Positions 26,083-34,583 of a DNA stretch of 64,000 bases are shown here, in pieces. Under the pieces are notes generated by a model that saw only the letters and a program-made list of their open reading frames with translations, did no database searches and was not told the origin of the DNA. Both the position numbers and the translations under genes were made by a program. Position 1 is the stretch's first letter. Every line of letters starts with the position of its first letter. Source of the stretch: Pseudomonadota bacterium. GTDB taxonomy: Bacteria; Pseudomonadota; Alphaproteobacteria; Acetobacterales; Acetobacteraceae. The stretch spans positions 186,001 through 250,000 of the forward strand of contig JAJZFA010000043.1 in the NCBI GenBank assembly GCA_021805565.1, written 5' to 3'.

Positions 26083-26880
26083 GTGTACCACCAGCTCGTC
26101 CATACCCTGATCGAGGTGCTGCCGCCGCCGCGCGGCGACACGCCCGTTGGGATGGAGGCCCGGAAACTATCCGCCATCGGCAAGATCGCGGCACTGGCGC
26201 CGCTGAACGCCGATGAGGCCGATCTCGCCGCCCATTGCATCGCCGCCCGAGCGCAGGCGGATGAGATGTTGCGGCTGGCCCGCCTGAATGAGCATGACCC
26301 CGCGTTGGCCGCGCGGCTGAGCGCGGAGTACCGATCGACAATGCGCCTGTGGCTGGCGGTGTACACAAGGCTGAAGCGGGTGCAGGCCGAGCGCCGCAAG
26401 CGCGATGCGAATGCCGAGACGGCGAACGAGGACGCATGGGCGCGCCATATCGCCGAACGGTCGATGTTGGCGGTGTTGGAGGCACAGCCAGACGCCGACC
26501 CGACCGAGGCCGCAGCGACCGAACCGGTGCGGCGGCAACAGGCGCCGGTTTCCGCGCCGATCGTGGCTCCGGTCGCTGGGCCGATTGTCCGCCCGGCGAC
26601 AGCATCGGCGGAAATAATATCGAAAAATGAGATAAATTCTCATCGTATGGCTTTTGAGACGCGCTTGAGCGAACAGGCCGCGATCTTTGGGTCCGGCGAA
26701 CCGGGTGAAGAGGCAATGAGCCAGTTGCTGCACATCGCGGCACGTCCGTCCGGCCATGAGCCTGGAACGGGACACCAGCCGGGCGTAGCGGGTCAAATGC
26801 TGCAACGGCCAAATGCGAAACAGGGAAAAGGGAAGGCCAGGCGCCACCATTCAGGGCGTTACGGCAACGCTGGCAAATAA
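26083..26880 (+). CDS. Uncharacterised protein, probably Acetobacteraceae-specific
   Basis: A 265-residue protein of unknown function, given here from the GTG at 26083. Residues 1-110 are helical (VYHQLVHTLIEVLPPPRGD; DEADLAAHCIAARAQADEMLRL; STMRLWLAVYTRLKRVQAE), ending in an Arg/Lys-rich segment QAERRKRDANAETANEDAWA. The rest is Pro/Ala-rich and low in order, with a basic tail (KQGKGKARRHHSGRYGNAGK). The pattern 'YHQLVHTLIE.LPPP...' followed by a charged helix recalls hypothetical proteins that are numerous in Acetobacteraceae genomes. The frame upstream still looks coding (NPSIHLLTA) back to a TAA at 26038-26040, which directly follows an in-frame ATG at 26035, so the gene may have lost its original start. 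No domain or catalytic motif is seen. Confidence 0.6.
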   Translation: MYHQLVHTLIEVLPPPRGDTPVGMEARKLSAIGKIAALAPLNADEADLAAHCIAARAQADEMLRLARLNEHDPALAARLSAEYRSTMRLWLAVYTRLKRVQAERRKRDANAETANEDAWARHIAERSMLAVLEAQPDADPTEAAATEPVRRQQAPVSAPIVAPVAGPIVRPATASAEIISKNEINSHRMAFETRLSEQAAIFGSGEPGEEAMSQLLHIAARPSGHEPGTGHQPGVAGQMLQRPNAKQGKGKARRHHSGRYGNAGK

Positions 26881-26972
26881 GTGGGTCGGCACGCCAGCAA
26901 AGTTGTCGTGCAAAACACGAGCTCAGGCTTGGTTCGGCTCCGCAACTCATAGCGACAGCGGTTGAACCGGCC

Positions 26973-28625
26973 CTAACCGTCCAACAGGCCCGGACCGCCG
27001 AACTGGAACACGCTGGCTGGCTCGTCTGCAAAGTGCCACGACCGGTTCAGGTGGCCCACCATGGCGTCCACAAACGGAGCGGTGGCGCAAAGTTGTTCGA
27101 AGTGCCGTTCCGGGACGATCAGGCCGCGGCGCTTGCACAGCACGGCGATTTCATCGCGTCGCATACGGCCGATTTCCGCCTTCGCCGGTTCCGGAACCGG
27201 CGGCGCCGGCAACGGAGCGGCGCCGGCTTCCAGCACCGGGCGGCGGTTGCGCCAGGGCGTGGCCTCCTCGTACGCCTGGGCCACCCGCAGCACCATGGCA
27301 TCGGCGAACGGACGCCCAACCACCTGCATCGACAGCGGCAAACCATCATCAGTGAAGCCGATGCACTGCACCAGGGCGGGGCCGCCGGTCACGTTGAATG
27401 GCGTCGTCACCGAGTTGTTGCGCCAGAAATCGATCGTTCGCCAGGACTCCAGGCGAGCGGCAGGGCCGGGGCCGGCGGTGACCAGAACGTCGTATTTCGC
27501 ATACAGCGGCGCCATTTCCGCGATCATCGCCCGGCGCTGTCGCGATGCCTGCACATAGTCGGCCCCGCCGATCAGCAGCGCCCCAAGCGCCCGGCCCAGG
27601 AAATCAGCACCGAATTCGTTCAGCCGTGTCCGTAGCTCGGGCTCGTGGACTGCGAACAACTCGCTTTCCGCCCCGGCGATCTTAACGGCGTGGTAATCCG
27701 CGGCTGGTCGAATGCGCGCATCTTCGATACTGGCGCCAAGGCCGCGCAGAATGCCGTAAGCCTGTTCCAGCGCGTCTTTCAGTGCCGACGAAACCGGCAC
27801 GTCCTCCTCGTACAGGTGTCGCAGGACACCGATGCGCAATCCCTTCGCCCCGGCCCGCAGGTTCGTTCGGTAATCGGGCACCGGCCGGCCGGCACTGGCG
27901 GGATCCTTCGGATCGTGACCGGCGATGGCCTGAAGCAGAATCGCGCAATCCTCCACGGTCCAGGTCATGGGGCCGACGTGGTCGTAACTGAAACTGTTGG
28001 TGTAAACCCCGGATCGGCTGACCAGTCCGTAGGTCGGTTTCAATCCCACCAGACCGCACAGCGCGGATGGGTTGCGGATCGATCCGCCGGTATCGGACCC
28101 CAGCGCCGCGGGGGTAAGCCCTGCCGCTACGCCGGCGCCCGACCCGCTGGACGATCCGCCGGTGACGTACGCGCGATTCCATGGATTGCGGGCGGCTGGC
28201 CAGGGCAGATCGAAAGACGGCCCGCCATGGGCGAATTCGTGGGTGGACAGCTTGCCCAGCAGGATCGCGCCGCTGTCGTATAGTCTCGTCACGGCGGTTG
28301 CGTCGAAATCCGGCACATAATCGCGGCGGGTGCGGGAATGGCAGGTCGTCGGGATTCCGGCGGTGCAGAAAATGTCCTTCAGCGCGAACGGGATGCCGTG
28401 CATCGGCCCGCGATAGCGGCCGGCGGCGATTTCAGCCTCGGCCGACCGAGCGGCCTTCAAGGCATGCCCGGCGGTGACGGTCAGAAAGGCGTTCAATTGC
28501 GGATCATGGGTTTCGATGCGGTCGAGGTAGGCCTGGGTCAGTTCCACGGGCGACAGGCGGCGCTGTTCGATAAGGCTCGCGGCTTCGGCGATGGAGATGC
28601 GGTGCAGGCTGGCGGTATCGGGCAT
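26973..28625 (-). CDS. Amidase-signature enzyme with C-terminal GatC/AtzG-like tail
   Basis: A 550-residue amidase. The Ser-Ser-Lys triad is complete: Lys83 in FALKDIF, Ser158 in VTGGSSSGSG and Ser182 in GSDTGGSIRNPS; the 24-residue gap between the serines is standard. The amidase part ends near residue 460 (VLRVAQAYEEATPWRNRRP). After a Pro/Ala linker, residues ~485-550 (RMRRDEIAVLCKRRGLIVPE, FVDAMVGHLNRSW, FADEPASVFQF) resemble AtzG/HpxX, a small GatC-like partner of some amidases, here apparently fused. Likely substrates are aryl or aliphatic amides or carbamates; not determinable. It is monocistronic, with no signal peptide. The tail assignment is by pattern and less sure than the amidase call. 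Confidence 0.9.
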   Translation of the reverse strand: MPDTASLHRISIAEAASLIEQRRLSPVELTQAYLDRIETHDPQLNAFLTVTAGHALKAARSAEAEIAAGRYRGPMHGIPFALKDIFCTAGIPTTCHSRTRRDYVPDFDATAVTRLYDSGAILLGKLSTHEFAHGGPSFDLPWPAARNPWNRAYVTGGSSSGSGAGVAAGLTPAALGSDTGGSIRNPSALCGLVGLKPTYGLVSRSGVYTNSFSYDHVGPMTWTVEDCAILLQAIAGHDPKDPASAGRPVPDYRTNLRAGAKGLRIGVLRHLYEEDVPVSSALKDALEQAYGILRGLGASIEDARIRPAADYHAVKIAGAESELFAVHEPELRTRLNEFGADFLGRALGALLIGGADYVQASRQRRAMIAEMAPLYAKYDVLVTAGPGPAARLESWRTIDFWRNNSVTTPFNVTGGPALVQCIGFTDDGLPLSMQVVGRPFADAMVLRVAQAYEEATPWRNRRPVLEAGAAPLPAPPVPEPAKAEIGRMRRDEIAVLCKRRGLIVPERHFEQLCATAPFVDAMVGHLNRSWHFADEPASVFQFGGPGLLDG

Positions 28626-28874
28626 GGTCGAGGTCTCCGCACGGGTTCAGGTACGGCGCTTCCCCTTGGCGGTCGTTGCCGCACTAAAATCCAGTTTCAC
28701 CGGCGGCGGGATAAACGCAAGGGCGCCCCTCTGCTTGGGGGCGGACCTATAACGGCGAGGACCCGGTGTGTGACGGCCGGGGTGTGCGACGGTCACATTG
28801 CCGTAGAACGCGGTGTTCAGGCGGGCCGGTCATCGCGTAGAAGCTTCGGTTCAACGTTTGGTCAGGGCGGTATC

Positions 28875-29345
28875 GTGCGGCGACAAACCATCATGGCGAT
28901 ATGGATTGGCGGCCTCGTGCTCGCGGCGATCCTCTACGCCATCGGCCCGGATCGGTTTTTCGGTGCTTGCCTGGATCTGGTCGCCGGGATCGACACCTGG
29001 TTCCGCGGCGTTGTGGCGGCGCTGGGTGCACAGGCCTACGGGGTCGTCCGGGCGCTTGCGATTGCGATCTATCTGGTGTTCGCGGTGCTGGCGTTCGCCG
29101 GGTCGCATCGGGGGTATCGCGGCATGGGCGCCCTGATTGCCGTAACGGTGGTGTTTCTGGCGCTGGTCTGGCGTCCGTACGACGTTTGGCCGGTGCCCAT
29201 CGGCCGGTGGATGGCGGCCTTGATCCTGTCGGTCGTGGGTGCTGTCGTCATGTCGCAACGCCTGTCCGGGACACACCCGCTGACGGGTACACCATCCGGG
29301 CGATCCGACCGGCCGCCGCCTTATCCGCCCGGTGGCCGTCCATGA
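28875..29345 (+). CDS. Small integral membrane protein of unknown function
   Basis: A 156-residue protein with four predicted membrane helices: WIGGLVLAAILYAIG, VVRALAIAIYLVFAVLAFAG, GALIAVTVVFLALVW and WMAALILSVVGAVVMS. The tail is Pro/Arg-rich and cytosolic. I place the start at GTG 28875 with AGGG eight bases upstream; an ATG at 28893 is the alternative. Its stop overlaps the ATG of the AI-2E family transporter (ATGA), so the two are co-translated. No family is recognised; it may be an accessory subunit of that transporter, which is inference from the overlap only. Confidence 0.65.
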   Translation: MRRQTIMAIWIGGLVLAAILYAIGPDRFFGACLDLVAGIDTWFRGVVAALGAQAYGVVRALAIAIYLVFAVLAFAGSHRGYRGMGALIAVTVVFLALVWRPYDVWPVPIGRWMAALILSVVGAVVMSQRLSGTHPLTGTPSGRSDRPPPYPPGGRP

Positions 29346-30421
29346 TGACCGGACCGGACGGTGCGTCCCGTCCGCAACAGGTAATGAAAGCGGCGCTGGC
29401 GCTGCTGCTGACGGCACTGGGGGTGTGGACGCTGCACGGCTACCTGCCGGCACTGATCTGGGCCGGTATTCTGGCGATCGCGGTATGGCCGCTGTATCAG
29501 CGCGCGTCGCGCCGCTGGCCGCCGGGGTCGCACAACGTCGTGCTGCCGGCCCTGTTCACCGTGGCGACCGGACTGATTTTCATAGCACCGCTGATCCTGG
29601 TCGCGGTGCAGGTCGGCCGCGAGGTCCACACCCTGTACGAAGACATCGCCGACGCCCGCACCGAAGGCATTCCCGCGCCGGCCTGGCTGGACCGCTTGCC
29701 GTTGGCGGGTCAGATGGCGACCGGCTGGTGGCAGAAAAATCTGGCGGACCCGGATTCCGCCCAGGCGTTGCTGGCGCGTGCGCGGAAATCCGAGTTCGTG
29801 TCGAACAGCGGCGAACTGGGCGCGGAGGTCGTTCACCGGACGGTGCTGTTCGGATTTACCCTGCTGACCTTGTTTTTCCTGTTCAAGGACGGCGACACAC
29901 TGGGTGCCCAGTTGCGGCGCGCCAGCGAGCGAGCCTTCGGACCGGCGGGGGGACGCATCGGACGGCAGATGATTGCCTCGGTGCATGGCACGGTCGATGG
30001 GCTGGTGCTGGTTGGGCTGGGCGAGGGGTTGATCCTGGGCATCGTGTATGAGCTGACTGGGGTGCCGCATCCGACCCTGTTCGGGCTGTTCACCGCCATC
30101 GCGGCGATGGTGCCCTTTGGCGCCCCGTTGGTGTTCGGTGTGGCGGCGCTGGTCGTGCTGACGCAAGGTTCGACCGTGCCGGCGATCGTCATTGCCGCGC
30201 TGGGGTTCGTCGTGACGTTCGCCGCCGATCATTTTATCCGGCCAACGCTGATCGGCAACGCGACCCGGTTGCCGTTTTTATGGGTGCTCCTCGGCATACT
30301 GGGCGGTGTCGAAACCTGGGGCCTCCTCGGGTTGTTCCTCGGGCCGGCGATCATGGCGGCGCTGATGCTGCTGTGGCGGGAATGGACGGGCCGGGACGAC
30401 GGCGGAGGCGAACACATCTAA
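29342..30421 (+). CDS. AI-2E family (UPF0118) transporter
   Basis: A 359-residue inner-membrane protein of the UPF0118 family, whose members export autoinducer-2 or act as sodium/proton antiporters. It has about seven to eight membrane helices in the usual arrangement: three near the N-terminus, a soluble middle region (about 80-160, EDIADARTEGIPAPAWLDRL), then FGFTLLTLFFLFKDG and a cluster including GLGEGLILGIVYELTGVP, AMVPFGAPLVFGVAALVVL and FLWVLLGILGGVETWGLLGL. GPxI near the end (LGPAIMAALMLLW) is typical. Function in this organism is unproven. It is cotranscribed with the small membrane protein before it and converges on the DUF3293/rodA genes. Confidence 0.9.
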   Translation: MMTGPDGASRPQQVMKAALALLLTALGVWTLHGYLPALIWAGILAIAVWPLYQRASRRWPPGSHNVVLPALFTVATGLIFIAPLILVAVQVGREVHTLYEDIADARTEGIPAPAWLDRLPLAGQMATGWWQKNLADPDSAQALLARARKSEFVSNSGELGAEVVHRTVLFGFTLLTLFFLFKDGDTLGAQLRRASERAFGPAGGRIGRQMIASVHGTVDGLVLVGLGEGLILGIVYELTGVPHPTLFGLFTAIAAMVPFGAPLVFGVAALVVLTQGSTVPAIVIAALGFVVTFAADHFIRPTLIGNATRLPFLWVLLGILGGVETWGLLGLFLGPAIMAALMLLWREWTGRDDGGGEHI

Positions 30422-30548
30422 CCGGCGGCCCCTGGTATGCGCCGGGTTGACCCACAGCAGCGCGCGGAACCAGGACGATACCGGACGCCCTTCCCTGGAC
30501 GGTGGTATCGCGCGCCGGGTTGGAGGGCGGCGGCGCGCCAAAACAAGA

Positions 30549-30609
30549 CTGATACCAAGCCGCGCCGACCCATTCTTTATGGGTCGGCCTTTAAGCGGGT
30601 TGGTATCAG
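30549..30609. repeat. Nested inverted repeat between convergent genes
   Basis: Outer arms CTGATACCAA (30549-30558) and TTGGTATCAG (30600-30609) are perfect 10-mers. Inner arms CCGACCCAT (30565-30573) and ATGGGTCGG (30579-30587) are perfect 9-mers around a five-base loop. CCGC/GCGG between them can pair too. The right arm includes the stop codon of the DUF3293 gene. No U-run follows on either strand. It may serve as a bidirectional terminator, or be a small mobile palindromic element. Confidence 0.7.
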
Positions 30610-30989
30610 ACCAGGATTGCCAGCCGGATGGGGTGCCGGAGCCGAACGACCACCACCGCGTTTTGCCGGAATCGCATGGCCATCCGGCGGATCGGGCGCG
30701 GATCGCCGAACACCAGGGCATGCGCTTCGGACCAGCGCCGCCAGCGTCCGTTGCCCGGCAACACCCGCCGCCGCCGTAGCGCTTCGGCCAGCCGAGCCTG
30801 CATTCGCCGGTTCCAGCCGGGCGGCATGGCGCGCGAAAGCGGATTGAACGCGGTCACGAAGACGGCCTGGCGCACGCCATGCTCAACCAACAGCCGGTCC
30901 ATGGCATCGGTTCGGCGCCCGATGCGGCATTCGATCCCGGCGGCGCGATAGACGGTGTTGCGGTAAGCGGTCAGCAGCGCGGGACGCAC
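30606..30989 (-). CDS. DUF3293-family protein
   Basis: A 127-residue protein starting at a GTG (30989-30987) that follows the rodA stop TAG without a gap. The landmarks TAYRNTVYRAAG, RIGRRTDAMDRLLVEHGVRQ, FVTAFNPLSR (44-53) and NGRWRRWSEAHALVFGDPRP match the short DUF3293 family, which is of unknown function and often found in proteobacteria. It is cytoplasmic, basic and has no signal. It is the last gene of the mre/rod operon by position, but a cell-shape role is not implied by sequence. Its stop lies in a nested inverted repeat. Confidence 0.78.
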   Translation of the reverse strand: MRPALLTAYRNTVYRAAGIECRIGRRTDAMDRLLVEHGVRQAVFVTAFNPLSRAMPPGWNRRMQARLAEALRRRRVLPGNGRWRRWSEAHALVFGDPRPIRRMAMRFRQNAVVVVRLRHPIRLAILV

Positions 30990-32132
30990 CTAGCGGTCGT
31001 CGCGCCGCGATGGAAATTCCACGTCGCGATGCACATGCACCGACATCAGCACGCCGAACCCGGCCATGACCGTCAGCATGGCCGATCCGCCGTGCGACAC
31101 CAGCGGCAACGGCACCCCGCCCACCGGAATCGCACCCATGACCATCGCGATATTGACGAACACATACAGAAAGAAGTTGCAGGCGATACCCAGCGCCACG
31201 AGCCGGCCGAATTGATGACGGCAGCGCAATGCGATCAGCATGCCGCCCACGATGATTAGCGCCAGCAGACCCATCACGGCCAAGCTGCCGACGAAGCCGA
31301 ACTCCTCGCCGATCATCGTGAAGATAAAATCGGTTTGCTTCTCCGGCAGAAAGTCCAGGTGACCCTGCGTGCCCTGCAGGAACCCTTTGCCCCACATCCC
31401 GCCAGACCCCAGCGCGATTTTCGACTGGATGATGTTGTAACCGGCGCCCAGCGGGTCGCTCTCGGGGTTCAGGAATGTGTCGATCCGGGCGCGCTGATAG
31501 TCGTGCAGATGTGCATAGGCGAATTGGCCCAGCAACGGGATCGGCAGCGCCACCAACAGAAACTTCCACCACCGCACCCCGGCGGCGAAGAAGATCGAGG
31601 CGCCCAGCATCGCCGTGATCGCCGCGGTGCCCAGGTTCGGTTCCTTCAAAATCAGCCCGACCGGTATCAGCACCGCAAGCACCGGAGGGATGAGAAACAG
31701 CGGATTGCCCATCCGCTCCCAGGATGCGCGATGGAACCAGGACGCCAGCGCAAGCACTAGCGCCAGTTTCATCAGCTCCGACGGCTGCAACTGCAAACCG
31801 CCGAGTTCCAGCCACCGTTGCGCGCCCTTGCCCATGTGGCCCATGCGCAGCACCAGGATCAACAGGACGACGCCGCCGAACCAGGCCGGCCACGCCAGTT
31901 TGGCGATGAACCGGATATCCACCATGCCGATCGCCAGCATGATGACCAGACCGGTCGCGAAGCGGATGGCATGGCGCGTGGCATACGGTTCGGGTGCGCC
32001 GCCGGCCGCGCTGTAAAGCGCCACGTATCCCACACCGGCCAGACCGCACAGCAACAGGACGTACAGCCAGTTGACCTGGTACACCTTGCCCATCAGGTCG
32101 AACGACGGTTCGCGCCACAACCGGCGATCCAT
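30990..32132 (-). CDS. rodA: RodA, peptidoglycan glycosyltransferase of the elongasome
   Basis: RodA (MrdB) is the SEDS-family polymerase of lateral-wall peptidoglycan, working with PBP2. The 380-residue protein has about ten membrane helices and the SEDS motifs GKGAQRWLELGGLQLQPSEL and LKEPNLGTA (in the first half), YNIIQSKIALGSGGMWGKGF and FLPEKQTDFIFTMIGEEFGF (with the conserved Glu-Asp pairs of the active site), and MGAIPVGGVPLPLVSHGGS at the end. All are intact. It follows mrdA by 25 bases and is followed directly by a DUF3293 gene. Confidence 0.97.
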   Translation of the reverse strand: MDRRLWREPSFDLMGKVYQVNWLYVLLLCGLAGVGYVALYSAAGGAPEPYATRHAIRFATGLVIMLAIGMVDIRFIAKLAWPAWFGGVVLLILVLRMGHMGKGAQRWLELGGLQLQPSELMKLALVLALASWFHRASWERMGNPLFLIPPVLAVLIPVGLILKEPNLGTAAITAMLGASIFFAAGVRWWKFLLVALPIPLLGQFAYAHLHDYQRARIDTFLNPESDPLGAGYNIIQSKIALGSGGMWGKGFLQGTQGHLDFLPEKQTDFIFTMIGEEFGFVGSLAVMGLLALIIVGGMLIALRCRHQFGRLVALGIACNFFLYVFVNIAMVMGAIPVGGVPLPLVSHGGSAMLTVMAGFGVLMSVHVHRDVEFPSRRDDR

Positions 32133-32157
32133 TATGCGGATCCTTTGCCGGGCGCGG

Positions 32158-34023
32158 TCACCGGGCGCTGTCCGCCACTTGCGCGGGGGGCGCCTCGTTG
32201 CGATTGGCCGGGTCGCGGCGCAGCGTTTCGATCATGATCTCCCGCGCCATCGGCGCCGCGGCGGCGGCACCGGCGTTGCCATGCTCGATCACCACCGACA
32301 CGGCATAGCGCGGTGCATCATACGGGGCGTAGCACACGAACAATGCGTGCGGGCGATACTCCCAGGGCAGCTTCTCGCTGTCGAAATGCCCGCTTTCGCG
32401 CAATTCGCGCGATACGCGCCGCACCTGCGCCGAACCGGTCTTGCCTGCCAGTTGCACCTGCGGATCGGGCAGCCGGGCGAGCGGGGCGGTGCCGCCGGCT
32501 TCGTTGACGACGGCCCACATGCCTTCCCGGACATGGGCCAGAACCTTGTCGGACATGCCCAGCACCGGCCAGTCGTCCGGTAGCACGCCGGGTTGTAGCA
32601 CGCCGGCCAGCTTGCGGGTCAGATGCGGCTGCACCAGACGCCCGCTGGCGATGCGGGACGCATAGGTTGCAAGCTGCAACGGCGTCACCTGAATAAAACC
32701 CTGCCCGATGCCGCTGACGATGGTATCGCCGATGTTCCAGGCATGCCCGTGCGCGATCCGCCATTCCCGTGTCGGTATCAGGCCGCTGCGCTGACCGGGC
32801 AGGTCCAGTTCGAGTTCCATGCCCAGTCCCAACCGGTTGGCCATGGCGGCGATATGGTCGATTCCGGTGCGGCGCGCCACCTCATAGAAATACACGTCGC
32901 AACTGTTCTTCAGGCCGCCGCGCATATCCATCATCCCATGGCCACCCTTGCGCCAGCAGTGGAACCGCGTGTCGCCCAGGTCGAGGAAGCCGGGACACTC
33001 GATCCGGTCACCGGGCGCGATTGCCCTGGATTCGAGCCCCGCCAGCGCCACCGCCATCTTGAAGGTCGAACCAGGCGCGTATAACCCCGACGTTGCCTTG
33101 TCGATCAGCGGCGTGCGGCGGTCGCGGGTCCATTCCAGCCACTGCGACTGCGACACGCCGGCGTTGAACAAGGACGGATCGAACGACGGGTTGCTGGCCA
33201 TCGCCAGTACCTCGCCGTTACGGCAATCCATCACCACGGCGCTGGCGCTTTCGTCGCCAAGGAGGTTCAGCACCGATAGGTGCAGGCCGGTGTCGATGGT
33301 CAGCCCGGCATCCTCGCCCTGAATGCCTTCCTGGCGGTCCAACTCGCGGATCACCCGGCCAACCGCATTGACTTCCAACTGCACCGAACCCGCTCGGCCG
33401 CGCAGGCCCAGATCGTGGAATTTTTCCATTCCCGCGCGGCCGATCCGCAGACCGGGCAAGCCCAGCAGCGGGTCGTCGGCCACGTCGGCCTCATTCGGCG
33501 GCGCGACGTAGCCGACGATATGGGCCAGCTTGGGGCCATACGGATAATACCGGCTGGTCCCAACATCGACGGCAATGCCCGGTAATGCCGGAGCATTGAC
33601 CTCGATCGCCGCCATCTCGTCCCAGGTCAGGAATTCCTTGATCAGCACAGGAATGAACTTGCGCCGCCGATGCAGTTCGCGGTCGATGCGTGCCCGTTCG
33701 TATTCGCTCAGGGGCAGCAGAGCGGAAAACGCATCCAGCGTCGCGGACACGTTATCCGCCTGTTCGGCCACCAACACGGCCCGCCAGTTAGTGATGTTGC
33801 CGGCGACCGGCGCGCCGAACCGGTCCAGGATTCGCCCGCGCGGCGGCGCGATCATGCGGGCACTGATACGGTTTTCATCCGCCAGCGTGGTATAACGGGC
33901 GCCATCGCGCACCTGAACCTGATACAGCCGTGCGCCCAGCGTCCCCAGCACGGCCATCTGACCGCCCATCAGCAGCAGGGCCCGTTTGGTGAAGACACTG
34001 AGGCGCTCGCCGTCTTTCTTCAT
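32158..34023 (-). CDS. mrdA: Penicillin-binding protein 2 (elongasome transpeptidase)
   Basis: PBP2 crosslinks new peptidoglycan in elongation; it spans the inner membrane once with a periplasmic catalytic domain. The 621-residue protein has an N-terminal anchor (ALLLMGGQMAVLGTLGARLY, 15-34), the pedestal domain (PPRGRILDRFGAPVAGN), and the transpeptidase motifs SxxK (GSTFK, Ser319-Lys322), the second motif Ser374-Cys375-Asp376 and KTG 528-530. SCD in place of SxN is normal for PBP2. It is encoded between mreD (two bases upstream) and rodA. Confidence 0.97.
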   Translation of the reverse strand: MKKDGERLSVFTKRALLLMGGQMAVLGTLGARLYQVQVRDGARYTTLADENRISARMIAPPRGRILDRFGAPVAGNITNWRAVLVAEQADNVSATLDAFSALLPLSEYERARIDRELHRRRKFIPVLIKEFLTWDEMAAIEVNAPALPGIAVDVGTSRYYPYGPKLAHIVGYVAPPNEADVADDPLLGLPGLRIGRAGMEKFHDLGLRGRAGSVQLEVNAVGRVIRELDRQEGIQGEDAGLTIDTGLHLSVLNLLGDESASAVVMDCRNGEVLAMASNPSFDPSLFNAGVSQSQWLEWTRDRRTPLIDKATSGLYAPGSTFKMAVALAGLESRAIAPGDRIECPGFLDLGDTRFHCWRKGGHGMMDMRGGLKNSCDVYFYEVARRTGIDHIAAMANRLGLGMELELDLPGQRSGLIPTREWRIAHGHAWNIGDTIVSGIGQGFIQVTPLQLATYASRIASGRLVQPHLTRKLAGVLQPGVLPDDWPVLGMSDKVLAHVREGMWAVVNEAGGTAPLARLPDPQVQLAGKTGSAQVRRVSRELRESGHFDSEKLPWEYRPHALFVCYAPYDAPRYAVSVVIEHGNAGAAAAAPMAREIMIETLRRDPANRNEAPPAQVADSAR

Positions 34024-34025
34024 GA

Positions 34026-34583
34026 TTATGCGCGCTCAGGATCGGCGATCGTCCGGTGCGCGGCGGCGAACGGCACGGCCAGAAGCGGGAAGATCGCAAT
34101 GGTCACGATCGCGGTGAAAATCGCCGGATACGGTGGCAGAAGCCGGAATGACAGTAGCATGACCAGCAGCCAGATCGTCAGGGACGCCGCGGTCGCCGCA
34201 CCGGCGAACACGATCCAGACCCAGGTAAAGCCGCCGCGCGACAGCGACCGGCGCATTGCCGTCGCGATGCCATGGACCGCCAACAGGGTGAACGCGCCAA
34301 CGCCCAGCGGCAAGTAGCCCATCAGGTCCATCGCCAGTCCGATCGGGAACACAACCAGCGGCGGCAGCGCGCCGGGCCGGTACACCGACCAGAACCAAAC
34401 GCATCCCAGCGCCACGGCCGGCAGCAACGCCGCCTGGCCGGGCAATTGCAGCGGCATCTGGGTCAACAGCATGAGCACGACGGTGATGCAGGCCGGAAAG
34501 CTGGCTCTGGCGGCCATATCCAGGCGCCGGCCCATACTGGCCCTTGGCCGGATGCCCGGACGCCGGTCGATATGGGCCATCAA
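34026..34583 (-). CDS. mreD: MreD, rod-shape determining membrane protein
   Basis: A 185-residue inner-membrane protein with about five helices (CITVVLMLLTQMPLQL, LLPAVALGCVWFWSVYRPG, LPPLVVFPIGLAMDLMGYLP, FTLLAVHGIATA, and others). The motif GLAMDLMGYLPLGVGAF is the conserved MreD core. The N-terminus is basic and cytosolic. MreD is part of the elongasome with MreB, MreC, RodA and PBP2. Its ATG overlaps the mreC TGA (ATGA), so the two are coupled. Confidence 0.93.
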   Translation of the reverse strand: MMAHIDRRPGIRPRASMGRRLDMAARASFPACITVVLMLLTQMPLQLPGQAALLPAVALGCVWFWSVYRPGALPPLVVFPIGLAMDLMGYLPLGVGAFTLLAVHGIATAMRRSLSRGGFTWVWIVFAGAATAASLTIWLLVMLLSFRLLPPYPAIFTAIVTIAIFPLLAVPFAAAHRTIADPERA

